Below, piece by piece: positions 24,729-33,049 of a stretch of 35,000 bases of DNA. Below the pieces are notes generated by a model. That model ran no database searches and had not been told where the DNA came from. It saw only the letters and a list, made by a program, of their open reading frames with translations. This stretch comes from Glandiceps talaboti (Eukaryota > Hemichordata > Enteropneusta > Spengelidae). A program made the translations under genes and the position numbers. Where the stretch lies: positions 3,879,701-3,914,700 of the forward strand of contig NC_135552.1 of the NCBI RefSeq assembly GCF_964340395.1, written 5' to 3'. Numbering within the stretch: the stretch's first letter is position 1; every line of letters begins with the position of its first letter.

Positions 24729-27381
24729 ACCAGTATGTAAACAACTTATTAAAAAGTCAAAAACTGCCAGACCGATTGACTTGGTATTTGGTGGGGACAT
24801 TGCTTAGGGCGTGTAGATGGGAAATTGTTCAAATTAAAATGACTGCATAAGAGATGTGCATTTTGGGTCAAAAAATGTGATTTTTGGTCAAAAAAAACTT
24901 AAACTCTAAAACTACTCAACACTTTCACATATTTAAAAATGACATACAACTAATATATGGTAGGTAGAGAGATGACATATTTGACACATATCACTACATC
25001 CTAAAATTCTATGGTAGGTGTTAATAATCATGGCACCCAGCAATGTTTAACATTGCTTTCACATATTACCAGATGTATGGTTTGTGTGAAGATATTGACC
25101 TTTGATCGTGACATGCAGGTTCAATTATCAAAATCAAGCCATTTCTTGCATATCATAGATATTATGTGACATTTAGGTACAATTTCTTTTTAAATCATGT
25201 CTAAAGTTAACACAGAACAAAAGGAATATACACATTCATTAATTTTAATCTAACAGCAGCCATATTTGGTGTATAAATCCACTATTTGTACAATAGCTCA
25301 AGAATCTAAAGATATAGATGAGATGAGTTCTTTCTGGCTGGATTTAGCACAACAGAACTGATTTGGTCGGTCTGAAATTTGGTGGAAACATTCTTCAGGG
25401 TGTTTAGATTAAGAATTGATCATGATATGACAATCCCATCAGTGATATGCAAATTAGGTCTGAAAATGTATCTTTTTGGTCAAAAATCTTTAAGTCCAAA
25501 ACCACTGAGCAGATTAGGCTGACATTTTCTTGGAATGTTCTTCAAGGTGTTTATGTTAAGAATTGTTTATGACATGATGATCAAGTCAGTGATATGCAAA
25601 TTAGGAAAATGTGTCTTTTTGGTCAAAAATATATAATTCCAGAATATATATTGAGCCAATTGGGTTGAAATTTGATGGGAACGTTCTTAGTGCTGTTTAG
25701 ATTAAGAATTGTTCATAACATGATGATCCCATCAGTGATATACAGATTAGGTCTAAAAATGTGTCTTTTTGTCAAAAATCTATAATTCCCAAACTCTACT
25801 GAGCAGATTGGGCTGAAATTTAAAAAAAGGGGGGGGGGGTGCATCTGGGGATGTGTAGATGAAACTGTATTCACAATGGGATGATCCCATCAGCTATATG
25901 CAATTTTGGTTTAAAAAACACATCTTGAAACTGCGTGGTGAATGGAGTTGTAACTTGGGGATCTTTCTGGGGGTATTATTCTGCAGTAATTGTTGAAAGC
26001 GTTTCAACACAATTGGCCATAGCAACCATGACCATGCCCTTAGCAACAGTTAAATGACGATGCATATTACAAAGATAACAACAGGGATGGGTAGGTAAGT
26101 GAATAAAGATATAAAGAAAAACAGGGCCATGCCCATAGCAACAACTAAATGGTGGTTTATATTGCAAAGATGAAAGTTGGGAAGGGTAGGCAAGTTAATA
26201 AAGATTCCAAAAATGTATGCAAATATCCCTAGCAACAACGCCATTGGCGCTATTTTATAATTTGGTCTTGACATTGACAGAAAAAACACTGAATGGCAGC
26301 CGTACATGTACTTGTAGAAAATCACTTTTTAATGCTTAACTCAAAAACTGATACATAGAGTCTTCATTCAAGTGTCTACTCCTGGATTAATGGTATCAAG
26401 CTTTCTATGAAAACCTCAACCTTTTCCCCTGATCTTTTCCTTTTATGGTCAATTACCAAAATCAAGCCATTTCTGGCACATTATACTATTTGTACACACT
26501 TTGTGGTTTTCGAGTGTGATCAATTTCTTTCTGAACAGACTTTATCCACTTCAGACATCAGGCACACAAAAATTAAGTATAGGAGGTTGGAGGAACTGTA
26601 ACTTTGATAAAAGTTTGTGTATGCTTGATAGTCATTAACCTTGAACAAACTTACTGACAAAAAAAACGCTTATTATGCAAGGAAATTATGCTGTTCGCTT
26701 GGGCAAAGTGAACATTTCTTTTTACACTTCCCTTGGTGAGGTATGACATATTCTGACATGCCCAAGGGTTGTCAAGGTAGTGATTATAGACACCTTCACA
26801 TACCACACAATAATCCTCATTCTACTGGGGGTGGGGGGTTGTATGTATACAAAAACTACAAGTTGAGAAAAAAAAAACAGTATTACTTCTTGGTATTTGT
26901 AACCATAAAGCACTCCTCCTTTTTTGGTTAGCATATTAAATGTGTTTTCAAATGGAATCATTTTTTACTGGCAGTATTTTAAACAAACATGGTTAGCGTA
27001 TGTTCCAATCTATACATAACACCCTCTGTTGTCCATAAAATCGTTTGGATATACATGTATACCGATGTACTTCCATTGATGATACATCCATGTATTATAA
27101 GGTGTTTTACATAAGTATTCTTTTTCTGTTGAAGAATTTGCACAAAATGGCTAATTTCGTCCTTTACTTTGATAAACAATAACGTATGTTTTTTTTTTTT
27201 CCACAGTGGCTTTTATTTTGGTGGCCATATACTTACGATACTGTTGATTTTGGTACTTCCAAGTATCAAGCCTGTCAAGAAAAGTGAACTCAACAGCAAT
27301 GACATAACCTATGAATCAGGCTGTGGTAGAAATGGTCATAAAACACAAGATGGGATGCATACAGCAAAGAAAGAGCTTTGA
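9689..27381 (+). CDS. MBOAT1/2-type lysophospholipid acyltransferase, paralogue 2 (complete; 12 coding exons)
   Basis: Join: 9689-9754, 11522-11667, 14466-14636, 17278-17333, 18188-18239, 19647-19827, 21100-21190, 21682-21780, 22058-22161, 22998-23195, 24207-24358, 27207-27381; 1491 nt, 496 residues. Human MBOAT1 and MBOAT2 have about 495 and 520. The order of motifs follows human MBOAT1/2: HIVATALGLYIG, FLFAMGYL, MMIITQRITDLAYSIHDG, EYYSYIFHFQALLVGPFC, GLGFNGY, KWDLVTN, DNWNIGTARWLKR (Asn335) and SAMWHG (His366). The C-terminus is KKEL, a KKxx ER-retrieval tail. Multiple hydrophobic segments fit a polytopic ER protein that re-acylates lysophospholipids. ATG 9689 is the only ATG after an in-frame stop at 9596-9598 and has G at -3 and +4. 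Substrate preference is not readable. Confidence 0.94.
9755..11521 (+). other. Gene 2 intron 1
   Basis: 1767 bp without a supported gene. It contains small hairpins, including 10312-10337 (CCATGGTT/AACCATGG) and 11075-11105. Open frames here lack recognisable similarity. Confidence 0.7.
11075..11105. repeat. Perfect 12-bp-arm hairpin in intron 1
   Basis: ACCATGGAAGTA, then a 7-nt loop, then TACTTCCATGGT. Confidence 0.85.
11522..11667 (+). CDS. Gene 2 exon 2
   Basis: Acceptor TACCGTTCTAG, donor GTAAGT, 146 nt. It encodes the membrane segment VRFLVFQVICLVLAILYR, then HIVATALGLYIGVYNYSW, closely following the equivalent human MBOAT2 stretch. Confidence 0.93.
12431..12689. repeat. Long near-perfect foldback in gene 2 intron 2, about 110-bp arms
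   Basis: The left arm begins ATAGTTATATTTCACAACCA and the right arm ends TGGTTGTGAAATATAACTAT. Pairing continues through GACGTTTCGACTACCATCGG and GTTTGCCTCGTAGTGGTATC to a loop of about 38 nt near 12542-12579. ATCTATAGTAAA occurs at 12377-12388 and 12688-12699 and may be a target duplication. The CTGAAGATG...GTCGAAACG block recalls motifs near the ends of some retroelements, but the family is unproven. The high arm identity suggests a young element. Confidence 0.88.
13020..13270. repeat. Degenerate copy of the A-module dispersed repeat
   Basis: Contains AAATTTGGTTGGAATGTTTTC, then AGAATTGTTCATATGCAAAT and AGG in the order seen in 5838-6795. Heavily eroded. Confidence 0.5.
13533..14187. repeat. 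Very long foldback in gene 2 intron 2, about 300-bp arms
   Basis: The left arm has GGGGCTTGAAATTGGTCATA, CATTCTTTCTTTCC, CTTTTCCCTACAAGG, AATAAACCACCTTTACTATA and AGTTCTACTGAGCACC. The right arm contains each as reverse complement in the reverse order (GGTGCTCAGTAGAACT ... TATAGTAAAGGTGGTTTATT ... CCTTGTAGGGAAAAG ... CCAATTTCAAGCCCC). The loop is near 13829-13868. Small indels separate the arms. In pre-mRNA it would fold into a hairpin of about 300 bp. Confidence 0.9.
14466..14636 (+). CDS. Gene 2 exon 3
   Basis: Acceptor ATCACAG, donor GTAAGA, 171 nt. It encodes VCHLLLQSTVAYIIM and VVFLFAMGYLCVVQL, two hydrophobic segments, ending ADYST across the splice. Confidence 0.93.
14637..17277 (+). 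other. Gene 2 intron 3
   Basis: 2641 bp with no supported gene. A 129-codon open frame at 15689-16078 matches nothing I know. A small hairpin (14663-14681 with 14724-14747) lies near the donor. A block at 16385-16600 resembles the gene 2 3' flank at 28905-29125. Confidence 0.6.
17278..17333 (+). CDS. Gene 2 exon 4
   Basis: Acceptor ACCCTGACAG, donor GTATGT, 56 nt. It encodes SMMIITQRITDLAYSIHDG, a strongly conserved MBOAT1/2 stretch (human: MMIITQKITSLACEIHDG). Confidence 0.93.
17509..17551 (+). repeat. TGTA tetranucleotide microsatellite
   Basis: About ten TGTA units in gene 2 intron 4, followed by CAGT/CAGC and ATCA-rich degenerate repeats to about 17610. Confidence 0.95.
18188..18239 (+). 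CDS. Gene 2 exon 5 (52-nt mini-exon)
   Basis: Acceptor TTTTCAG, donor GTGAGC. It encodes SRDESKLNPKQKELAV, a polar loop matching the human loop that ends SSQRDLAVRR. The phase fits both neighbours. Confidence 0.9.
18265..18640. repeat. Probable dispersed repeat in gene 2 intron 5
   Basis: Low-complexity GTGTGTGCG, a palindromic ACATGTATGTACATGT patch (18502-18517), and an inverted pair GACCTTGAA/CCAAGGTC resemble the other repeats here, but no second copy is found in the window. The 110-codon open frame across it is not convincing. Confidence 0.3.
19366..19407. repeat. Small hairpin in intron 5
   Basis: AAGTCCATCTGCAAAA is followed by its imperfect reverse complement TTTTGCAG-x-TGGACTT. Confidence 0.6.
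19647..19827 (+). CDS. Gene 2 exon 6
   Basis: Acceptor ACACAATAG, donor GTAAGT, 181 nt. It encodes RFPTVLEYYSYIFHFQALL, then VGPFCFYKHYMEYVDG, corresponding to the human LEYLSYNCNF...GPLCSYKDY region. Confidence 0.94.
19828..21099 (+). other. Gene 2 intron 6
   Basis: 1272 bp, AT-rich. I see no gene and no repeat in it. Confidence 0.6.
21100..21190 (+). CDS. Gene 2 exon 7
   Basis: Acceptor TTCCTGTTAG, donor GTAAGT, 91 nt. It encodes a hydrophobic segment around VVCSVGMMGIVLVAG. Confidence 0.9.
21221..21259. repeat. Perfect 16-bp-arm mini-foldback in intron 7
   Basis: AATCATAGACCCTACA, a 7-nt loop, then TGTAGGGTCTATGATT. A related hairpin lies at 31801-31834. Confidence 0.9.
21682..21780 (+). 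CDS. Gene 2 exon 8
   Basis: Acceptor TATTACTACAG, donor GTATGT, 99 nt. It encodes FLYRAMYLVLSVKVCEMRYV and LAWLL, the segment before the G-x-GF-x-GY motif. Confidence 0.92.
22058..22161 (+). CDS. Gene 2 exon 9
   Basis: Acceptor CCCTCCCAG, donor GTAAGT, 104 nt. It encodes DAICNASGLGFNGYDSN and KPKWDLVTNVHYLSYL. About four of 35 residues differ from gene 1. Confidence 0.95.
22998..23195 (+). CDS. Gene 2 exon 10 (catalytic motifs)
   Basis: Acceptor CACAATTTAG, donor GTAGGC, 198 nt, phase 0 at both ends. It carries DNWNIGTARWLKR (Asn335) and FLLSAMWHGFYFSYYW (His366), the conserved MBOAT active-site pair. The human PGYY after WHG-x-x is FSYY here. Confidence 0.95.
23420..23790. repeat. Long foldback in gene 2 intron 10, about 165-bp arms
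   Basis: The left arm has AGTATTTTTGCTTAGATTG, ACCCCGGTAACTGAA, GGGGGAAAGGG, TTTTGTTTGTAAACC and GGTAGATTTTAC. The right arm has GTAAAATCTACTGG, GGTTCCCAAACAAAATAAC, CCCTTTCCCC, TTATCGGGGTTCC and CCTTAGCAAAAATACC as the inverted order. The loop is about 23585-23628. The arms are clearly diverged, so this is older than 12431-12689. Confidence 0.85.
24207..24358 (+). CDS. Gene 2 exon 11
   Basis: Acceptor TTGATTGCAG, donor GTAGGT, 152 nt. It encodes VRRNIRPYFLQSSQMK and ends RIITFYR. Its 3' border is echoed three more times in the following intron. Confidence 0.94.
24649..24915. mobile_element. Dispersed-repeat insertion splitting the third duplicated unit
   Basis: About 267 bp begin with a hairpin (CACAACTGAACC / GGTTCAGTAGTG), then GCCATGGTGAAATG, a GT run, CCAGACCGATTGACTTGG, TATTTGGTGGGGACATT and TTTTTGGTCAAAAA. 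The flanking unit resumes at TCAACACTTTCAC, as in units 1 and 2. The same element in the same order is at about 30142-30350, and its inner part overlaps the A-module family. Confidence 0.8.
24701..24728 (+). repeat. GT microsatellite
   Basis: About 13 GT units inside the dispersed repeat. Confidence 0.9.
25345..26245. repeat. Composite dispersed repeat, copy 2, in gene 2 intron 11
   Basis: A modules with CAGTGATATGCAAATTAG recur near 25440 and 25585 and, degenerate, near 25733 and 25885. They are followed by B modules near 26018, 26130 and 26226 with TAGCAACCATGACCATGCCC-like cores. Same architecture as 5838-6795. Flanked by a direct repeat (about 25118-25195 and 26438-26535, each with ATCAAGCCATTTCT). 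Confidence 0.82.
27207..27381 (+). CDS. Gene 2 exon 12 (last coding exon)
   Basis: The acceptor follows a long T tract (TTTTTTTTCCACAG). It encodes the membrane segment GFYFGGHILTILLILVLP and a polar tail ending HTAKKEL and TGA. KKEL fits a KKxx ER-retrieval signal. Confidence 0.94.
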
Positions 27382-27700
27382 TGTTGGAATTGGCACCAAG
27401 TAACATATCATTATTTTCGTACCCATTTGCTTTCACATAGTAAAGACAACAAACACACTGTATTTCCTCAGTATTATTGGTTTAATCGTGAACAGTATAT
27501 GATCATGACGTAAACGCCAATGCCATCAACATTCCAAACTTCAACATTTCACCTAGTTTTGTAGTGGGATTTTTCTAATTTGTGCCAGTAAAGGGTAGTA
27601 GATGGTAATGATCATATCAAAACAAAGTAGTCCCTACTTTTTTTAGAAGAAATCTTCCCATTGTCTTAATTAAATGTAAGTGTAGACTAGTATGTGTTGG
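27382..27700 (+). other. Gene 2 probable 3' UTR start
   Basis: Short similarities to the gene 1 3' UTR persist (ATTGGCACCAAGT just after the stop, CATTCCAAACTTC, GCCAGTAAAGGGT). The gene 1 AATAAA is AGTAAA here (27587-27592). The real 3' end is not determined; AATAAA near 29270 is a late candidate. Confidence 0.45.
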
Positions 27701-28061
27701 CAGTCAGTATTATTTGATGATTTAAGTATTGATACCTTTTCAAACAAATTTACTATTACTGAAAAACCAATGATCTCAATTTTAGAGGCCATATAAGACA
27801 GACATCCTTTGATGTCCTTTTAATATTTTACAAAAAGGATACATGACATGGAGGCAGACTTATTCCTCACAGCTAGCATGTACTAATACTTGTCGAAATG
27901 ATACTACAAGTTTTAACTTTCAGTGATCCACATTCCAATAATTTGGTCAGCCTGTAGCAAGTTTCCAGACCTATATATATTTACACAAAGTTCTAATCTT
28001 CACCAGTAAAGAGGAACGCCATGCCAGGAATTAAAAGGCATTTTTATAAACTTTCATTTTA

Positions 28062-28358
28062 AAGAGTCCATGTCATGATTTAACATCACATGACCTTTGC
28101 ATGATTGCCAAGAAATGCAAAAAATTAAAACTTGTGTTAACATTCATTGTGCTAGCAGGGGTCCAGTAGTACTGCATTGGAGTTAACATTATCATTCTAT
28201 TTTTCTGAAGGCAATAAGCACTTAGGAGTTATAAATATTTATTGGTCATCTAATACAGATGCAAAGACATTCACAGAACAATGAATGTGAGACAAGTTTC
28301 AATTTGGTGTTTCTTGGCAATTTGCAAAGTTAATTACGTGAAATCATGAACTGACTCG
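28062..28358. repeat. Foldback in the gene 2 3' flank, about 90-bp arms
   Basis: Left: AGTCCATGTCATGATTT, ATTGCCAAGAAA, TTAAAACTTGTG and AACATTCATTGTGCT. Right: the reverse complements AACAATGAATGTGAG, ACAAGTTTCAA, TTTCTTGGCAAT and AAATCATGAACTGACT. The loop is about 28155-28272. If the 3' UTR is long, this hairpin lies in mature mRNA. Confidence 0.75.
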
Positions 28359-28904
28359 CTAGAACCCAAATTGTATGATTTTTTTTTTTATTTCTTGGAG
28401 TGGTCTTTGTCTTTAAGTATGACCCTACACACAAATAATTTTATAACAACACCTTACAAGTTATTTCACCATATGTGTCTGCAGCTATAATAAAAGGCAA
28501 GATGGATTTCTTATTATACTGGTACAGTTTATCTAGAAGTATCTACCATTGGAGTTGGCTGTTAGTGGACAGCACATACCATAGCCTCCAAGAAAGACAT
28601 TTTACAGTGCCCTGAATTATTCAGTTATTAAATCGTTTACCACTTGATTTTTGTATTTATCTAATGCTGCCCAAATCAAATAAGGTTTTCAAGGAGTCGA
28701 ACACGATTTGGTGAAATTATAATCTGGGTCCTTGTGTCCAGTATTACCAGATATTCTGGTATTGGTATTCAGCTATTTATTTACTGTGGAAAGCTTGCTT
28801 TCAGGCAACTCACTTAGACATGAACTAAAATGAATGTATTTCAAAAATATGAATTACACTACTAGGTACAATGTACTGGAAGTGTCTTTGTTATGTGAAT
28901 GATT

Positions 28905-29125
28905 GTAAAGGTAGTGTAGACATTGGAAGTCCCTCAAAATAGAAACTGTAAGATCACAGAACAAATAAGTGCTGGATAAAAACTCTCAGAAACACAGTGT
29001 TGCTCTCTGTGTGTTAATTATGTCAACGTCCTGAAACAGCTTATGTCAACATGTTGCACCAATGGTTTTGGTTGGTGTTTATTGTATTGAAACTGAAAGC
29101 TTGCTTTCCACAGTTGTATTTCTGT
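28905..29125. repeat. Block similar to gene 2 intron 3 (16385-16600)
   Basis: Collinear similarities: TGGAAGTC and ACTGTAAGATCA, then GCTTAT-x-AACAT and GTTGCA, then GAAAGCTT-GCTTTCCAC-GTTGTATTT. The origin is unknown. Confidence 0.5.
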
Positions 29126-29726
29126 GTGGGTGATATAGAACTTTTTAAGGTATAACTTTGGACAGCATATGCTGACATTTTAGAAGGATGTTTTCTCAGA
29201 AGCTTTACTAACTTAGTGTATGGATACTTGTGCTATTTGTACTTGCATAAATTAACTAACTCACCCAATAAAGCTTCAGGAATGTAGAATATATTTTTCA
29301 ATGAGAACCTACAGTTAAATGAAATCTTGATTCTGTATTTTCTCAAACTTGATTCCATATTTTCTCAAAATTTGTAACTTTAATCTGTTTGATTATGTAA
29401 ATGTATTGAATAGTGTATTTTGTATTTATGTATATTTTTAAATGCACATTAATCAAGGCCACATTATGATGGAAGAATCATGTTAGATGGCAGTCACAAT
29501 TTGTTTGATTTGACAACTTTAGGTGTAGAATATGTTGTGTTTGTTTGTTTGCTTGCTTTTGTGGACAAAGTGATCAAATAGATGACACTTCCTGTAATAT
29601 TATCTTGAATTACATCATTGAAAAATGATTGCTGGAAAAGTAAGGTGTCACGTTTTCCAGATGGTGCTATTTACAGACACCATACCATATATTACCTTGA
29701 TTTATGGAAGATTACCTAACCACAAA

Positions 29727-29886
<160 letters not shown>

Positions 29887-30141
29887 TATACATATGTTTA
29901 TGTATGATATATATATATATATATATTTGACAGTAGTATTTGAATTCCAAAGACAGCTATCAACGTATCAACATGTATGTTGAGATATTCTATTTCCTCA
30001 CATTTTTGTGGTAATATTTGATCAACTTAATTTTGCAATTGTCAGAGGCTAAATCAAATGATTGAGCACCATTGATGGATTGAATAATACACTAACTACT
30101 GTTTCTTTGCAATATTTTCTATGAATCCAAATTCTGACCTT

Positions 30142-30350
30142 TAGCACAACTGAACACTGAAGTACATGTAGTTCATTATTGCTAAAGTCATGGCAAAATG
30201 TGTCTCAGTGTGTGTATTAAAATCGATTGCAGTCAAAATTCACCAGACCCATTGCCTTGATATTTGGTGGGAAAATTGTGCAAATGAAAATGATTGCACC
30301 ATGTGTTTGATTTGAGTAAATGTGATTTTTGGTAACAAGAAAAGCTTTAA
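30142..30350. repeat. Dispersed repeat, relative of 24649-24915
   Basis: TTTAGCACAACTGAAC, a hairpin-like stretch, then CATGGCAAAATG, CACCAGACCCATTGCCTTGA, TATTTGGTGGG, and GTGATTTTTGGT in the same order. Confidence 0.75.
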
Positions 30351-31754
30351 TACAATCTCCGGCTGGAGAGAAGATTTATTATTATATTGAATTCATTAAA
30401 CATTCTATGGGGTACTTCACACCTACTTGTTAATGACACTAAGAGTAATGATTCTTATTTGAGATTAATGTCTGCTTGAGTGATTGTGAAGGATGGCAGC
30501 GTTAATGGTGTGAGTTGACGGCTAGCAGAGCACTGCACCCAACCCTTACAGTGGCCATAATACGGATGAGGATTGGAAGTTTAATTTTAACCCCCATCCC
30601 CTCAAAAAAAAGAAAAGAGAAAAAAAAGAATTGTTTCTGGTCAGGATAGTTTGTCTAAAATGGTACGGTGATGCAATTTTCGTTTAATTCTCAAAAAACC
30701 CGTCACTCAGTCTACGATTTATGACAATTACTGTTCTTTATACTTAGTACTTTAGAGCAAGTGTGTATGTGGGGCAGATGTCATTTGCTTGTTCATGATT
30801 ACCTCTGCAGTTGTCTTCACTGAAGTAAGGAGGGTTATTTTTGTTTCCAGCCCCGGGTGGTATTTAAGTGATGCGCGCAATGACCAGAAACATTTTTTGG
30901 GGCCCTATAGAACAATTTTATCATGTTTCCAACTTGAAAAATCAACGTGAAACAACATATGCGAAGTCCTTGTTTGTAACTCAATAAATTCACAAAAGAT
31001 TAATAAATGTGTAATATCTTTGTTATGGTATTTACAATATCTAACATTTTACAAACATACTTTATGTTTTAATGAAATAAAGATACCTATTTGGAATCTG
31101 TAAATTAAGCGAGTACAGAGCTTTCGTTCGAATCACTCGGACGTCATCAGCGTAATACAGTCGGGTGAACTACGAATGGAATCACCCAGCAGTAGACTGT
31201 TGTAGATGGGTGGAAGGTGGTGTCCACGGTTGGTGGTGTCTGATTTCAATAGACTTGTTAAATAAATAAATAAAAAATCCAATTGCAAAATGAATATCCA
31301 ATCCTCATCCATTTCCTTAAATCGAAATCGAAATTAGTTTATTGATTATAGAGCCTCGGATAAAAGGCAGTACCCATTTTAGACCAAAGGGCGAAAAACC
31401 CTACCCCAAAGGGCGGCACATTACGTATACCCAATAGGCAGGAGTACCCCCCCCCCCCGGGATAAAATACGACGTAACCTGAAACAAAACATCGTCTGAC
31501 TTGACAATAAAGATTTTACCAATATATTTACCAGTGACATTTTATCGTCTGGCCAGACAAATATTACACAGAGACGTTGCTAAATCTTATTTTCTGGCTC
31601 GACAAAACATCTCATTAACATTTCCACGTGTTTGTTTGGCATGGCAAGGACTGAAGAACGATTGTTACATTTCAGTCAATCGACCGTCTACCGAATGAAT
31701 GTGCCAACATAGGTTTACCTTCACATGTTGTCCTTGTAAATGTAACTGATAATA

Positions 31755-32297
31755 TTAGTAGCCCACTGTCGGTGAACGGAAAGAGTAGCAGTGTTGGGTT
31801 AAAACATAGACCAAATACGTAGGGTCTATGGTTAAAATGTATGTCACACCTCGAGATTCACGCCAGACAATCAATGGATTACAATAGCGATATCTCTCCT
31901 TATCACACGAACTATTTTGATAGTAACGCATAGTACGCGGCACCCGAACGGTTAACGTAATTGGCTGCTTCTTGACGACTAGATGTCCAATGGGATGCTT
32001 CGTTGTATTTATGCGTGAAAAATGGTATTCTAAACACCCATACTTTGTCGAATCTGTCATGCTCAAAGGTCGCCTAAATGACGTATGTTCATAAATTATC
32101 CATTTCAATATTACTGAAGATGGGTCATTTGACGATTGGGTAACATTTACATTATTTTTTAGCATTGAGTTTTCTATCTGTCTTGGTCGACGATCGTGAT
32201 CGTCACGGACAAATTCCATAGTTACAGCTGCTAGCTGACCATCTGGCGATATACACATCAGACTGACAAATTTCTCTCTTGAATTCATTCTGGACAC
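31755..32297 (-). CDS. Unidentified open frame, 180 codons
   Basis: The longest open frame in the window outside repeats. From ATG (32295-32297), the peptide begins MSRMNSREKFVSLMCISPDG and has mixed, protein-like composition with two N-x-S/T sites (NVT, NSS) and no clear membrane segment. The last about 30 codons run through the mini-foldback at 31801-31834, so the real 3' end may be earlier; GAATCTCGAG-GTGTGA could be a weak donor. No family is recognised and no second exon is found. It could be an exon of an unannotated gene or chance. Confidence 0.3.
   Translation of the reverse strand: MSRMNSREKFVSLMCISPDGQLAAVTMEFVRDDHDRRPRQIENSMLKNNVNVTQSSNDPSSVILKWIIYEHTSFRRPLSMTDSTKYGCLEYHFSRINTTKHPIGHLVVKKQPITLTVRVPRTMRYYQNSSCDKERYRYCNPLIVWRESRGVTYILTIDPTYLVYVLTQHCYSFRSPTVGY
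31801..31834. repeat. Mini-foldback related to 21221-21259
   Basis: AACATAGACC and AGGGTCTATGGTT flank AAATACGT; the same CATAGACCCTAC core as in gene 2 intron 7. Confidence 0.6.
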
Positions 32298-33049
32298 ACG
32301 TCCACACTGTATTTCCCGGGAAAGATCACGGAGATTACCGACATCTTATCAGAAGCTACAATCCCAAGATGATCAACAGATCTAGAGACGGGGCATCGCC
32401 AAATCAATTGATAATAATACCACCACCTATAATGGTTAGCTGTAATAACTAACAATTTAATATTTATTACGATTCACAATTTGGACACGTGTCTTTATTG
32501 TTAAGATAGCTTTATTGTTTACATTGTCAAGTTTGCATCTTGATATTTTTAAACGGTATTTCCATTTATGTCAAAATAAGCATTCCATTGCCATTTTTGA
32601 GACGGGTTACCAGTACATGTTCGAAGTGTCAGAAACTTGTGGTCCTGCCCGATGTCGAGACAATTTCCACTCGCAGAATCTAATATCTCCTTTCCCTGAA
32701 GATGAGATACAAGTAATTGGGTAAATTAATACGTGCAGTTATTTTGAAATAAATAGGCGCCAATGACAATTTCACAAATCACCGTACTAGGCATATGTGT
32801 TTGACTGTAAACACCCAAATTGAATAAGTTCAGGGGGGGGGGGGGTTGCTACATACACGAAAATCACGGGTTTCGTCAACGGTTAAAATAATTCAGAAGT
32901 TGGGAAAGGAATTAAAACCGATCTCGTTGACTTTATATGAAACAAACAAACAAACAAACTAATTAATTAACTACAGTGCCAATAATGATTTAGTATTTGA
33001 AATTTGTAATCAATCTAGCGTTGTCTAATTCCTGTCATATTATTATAAA

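Larger units (their letters stand above)
24330..25058 (+). repeat. Degenerate tandem duplication of the exon 11 3' border, four units
   Basis: Unit 1 is the real exon end and donor (CATAACATTCTACAG, then GTAGGTAG). It is followed by AAAATGGCAACCAGCAATTT. Similar units follow about 134 and 112 bp on (core near 24469 and 24581), and again near 24991 after an insertion. Unit 2 keeps GTGCAG-GTAGGT, unit 3 has CTACAG-ATGGGT, and unit 4 has CTATG-GTAGGTG. Each keeps the CACCCAGCAAT/CAACCAGCAAT tail. Confidence 0.85.
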
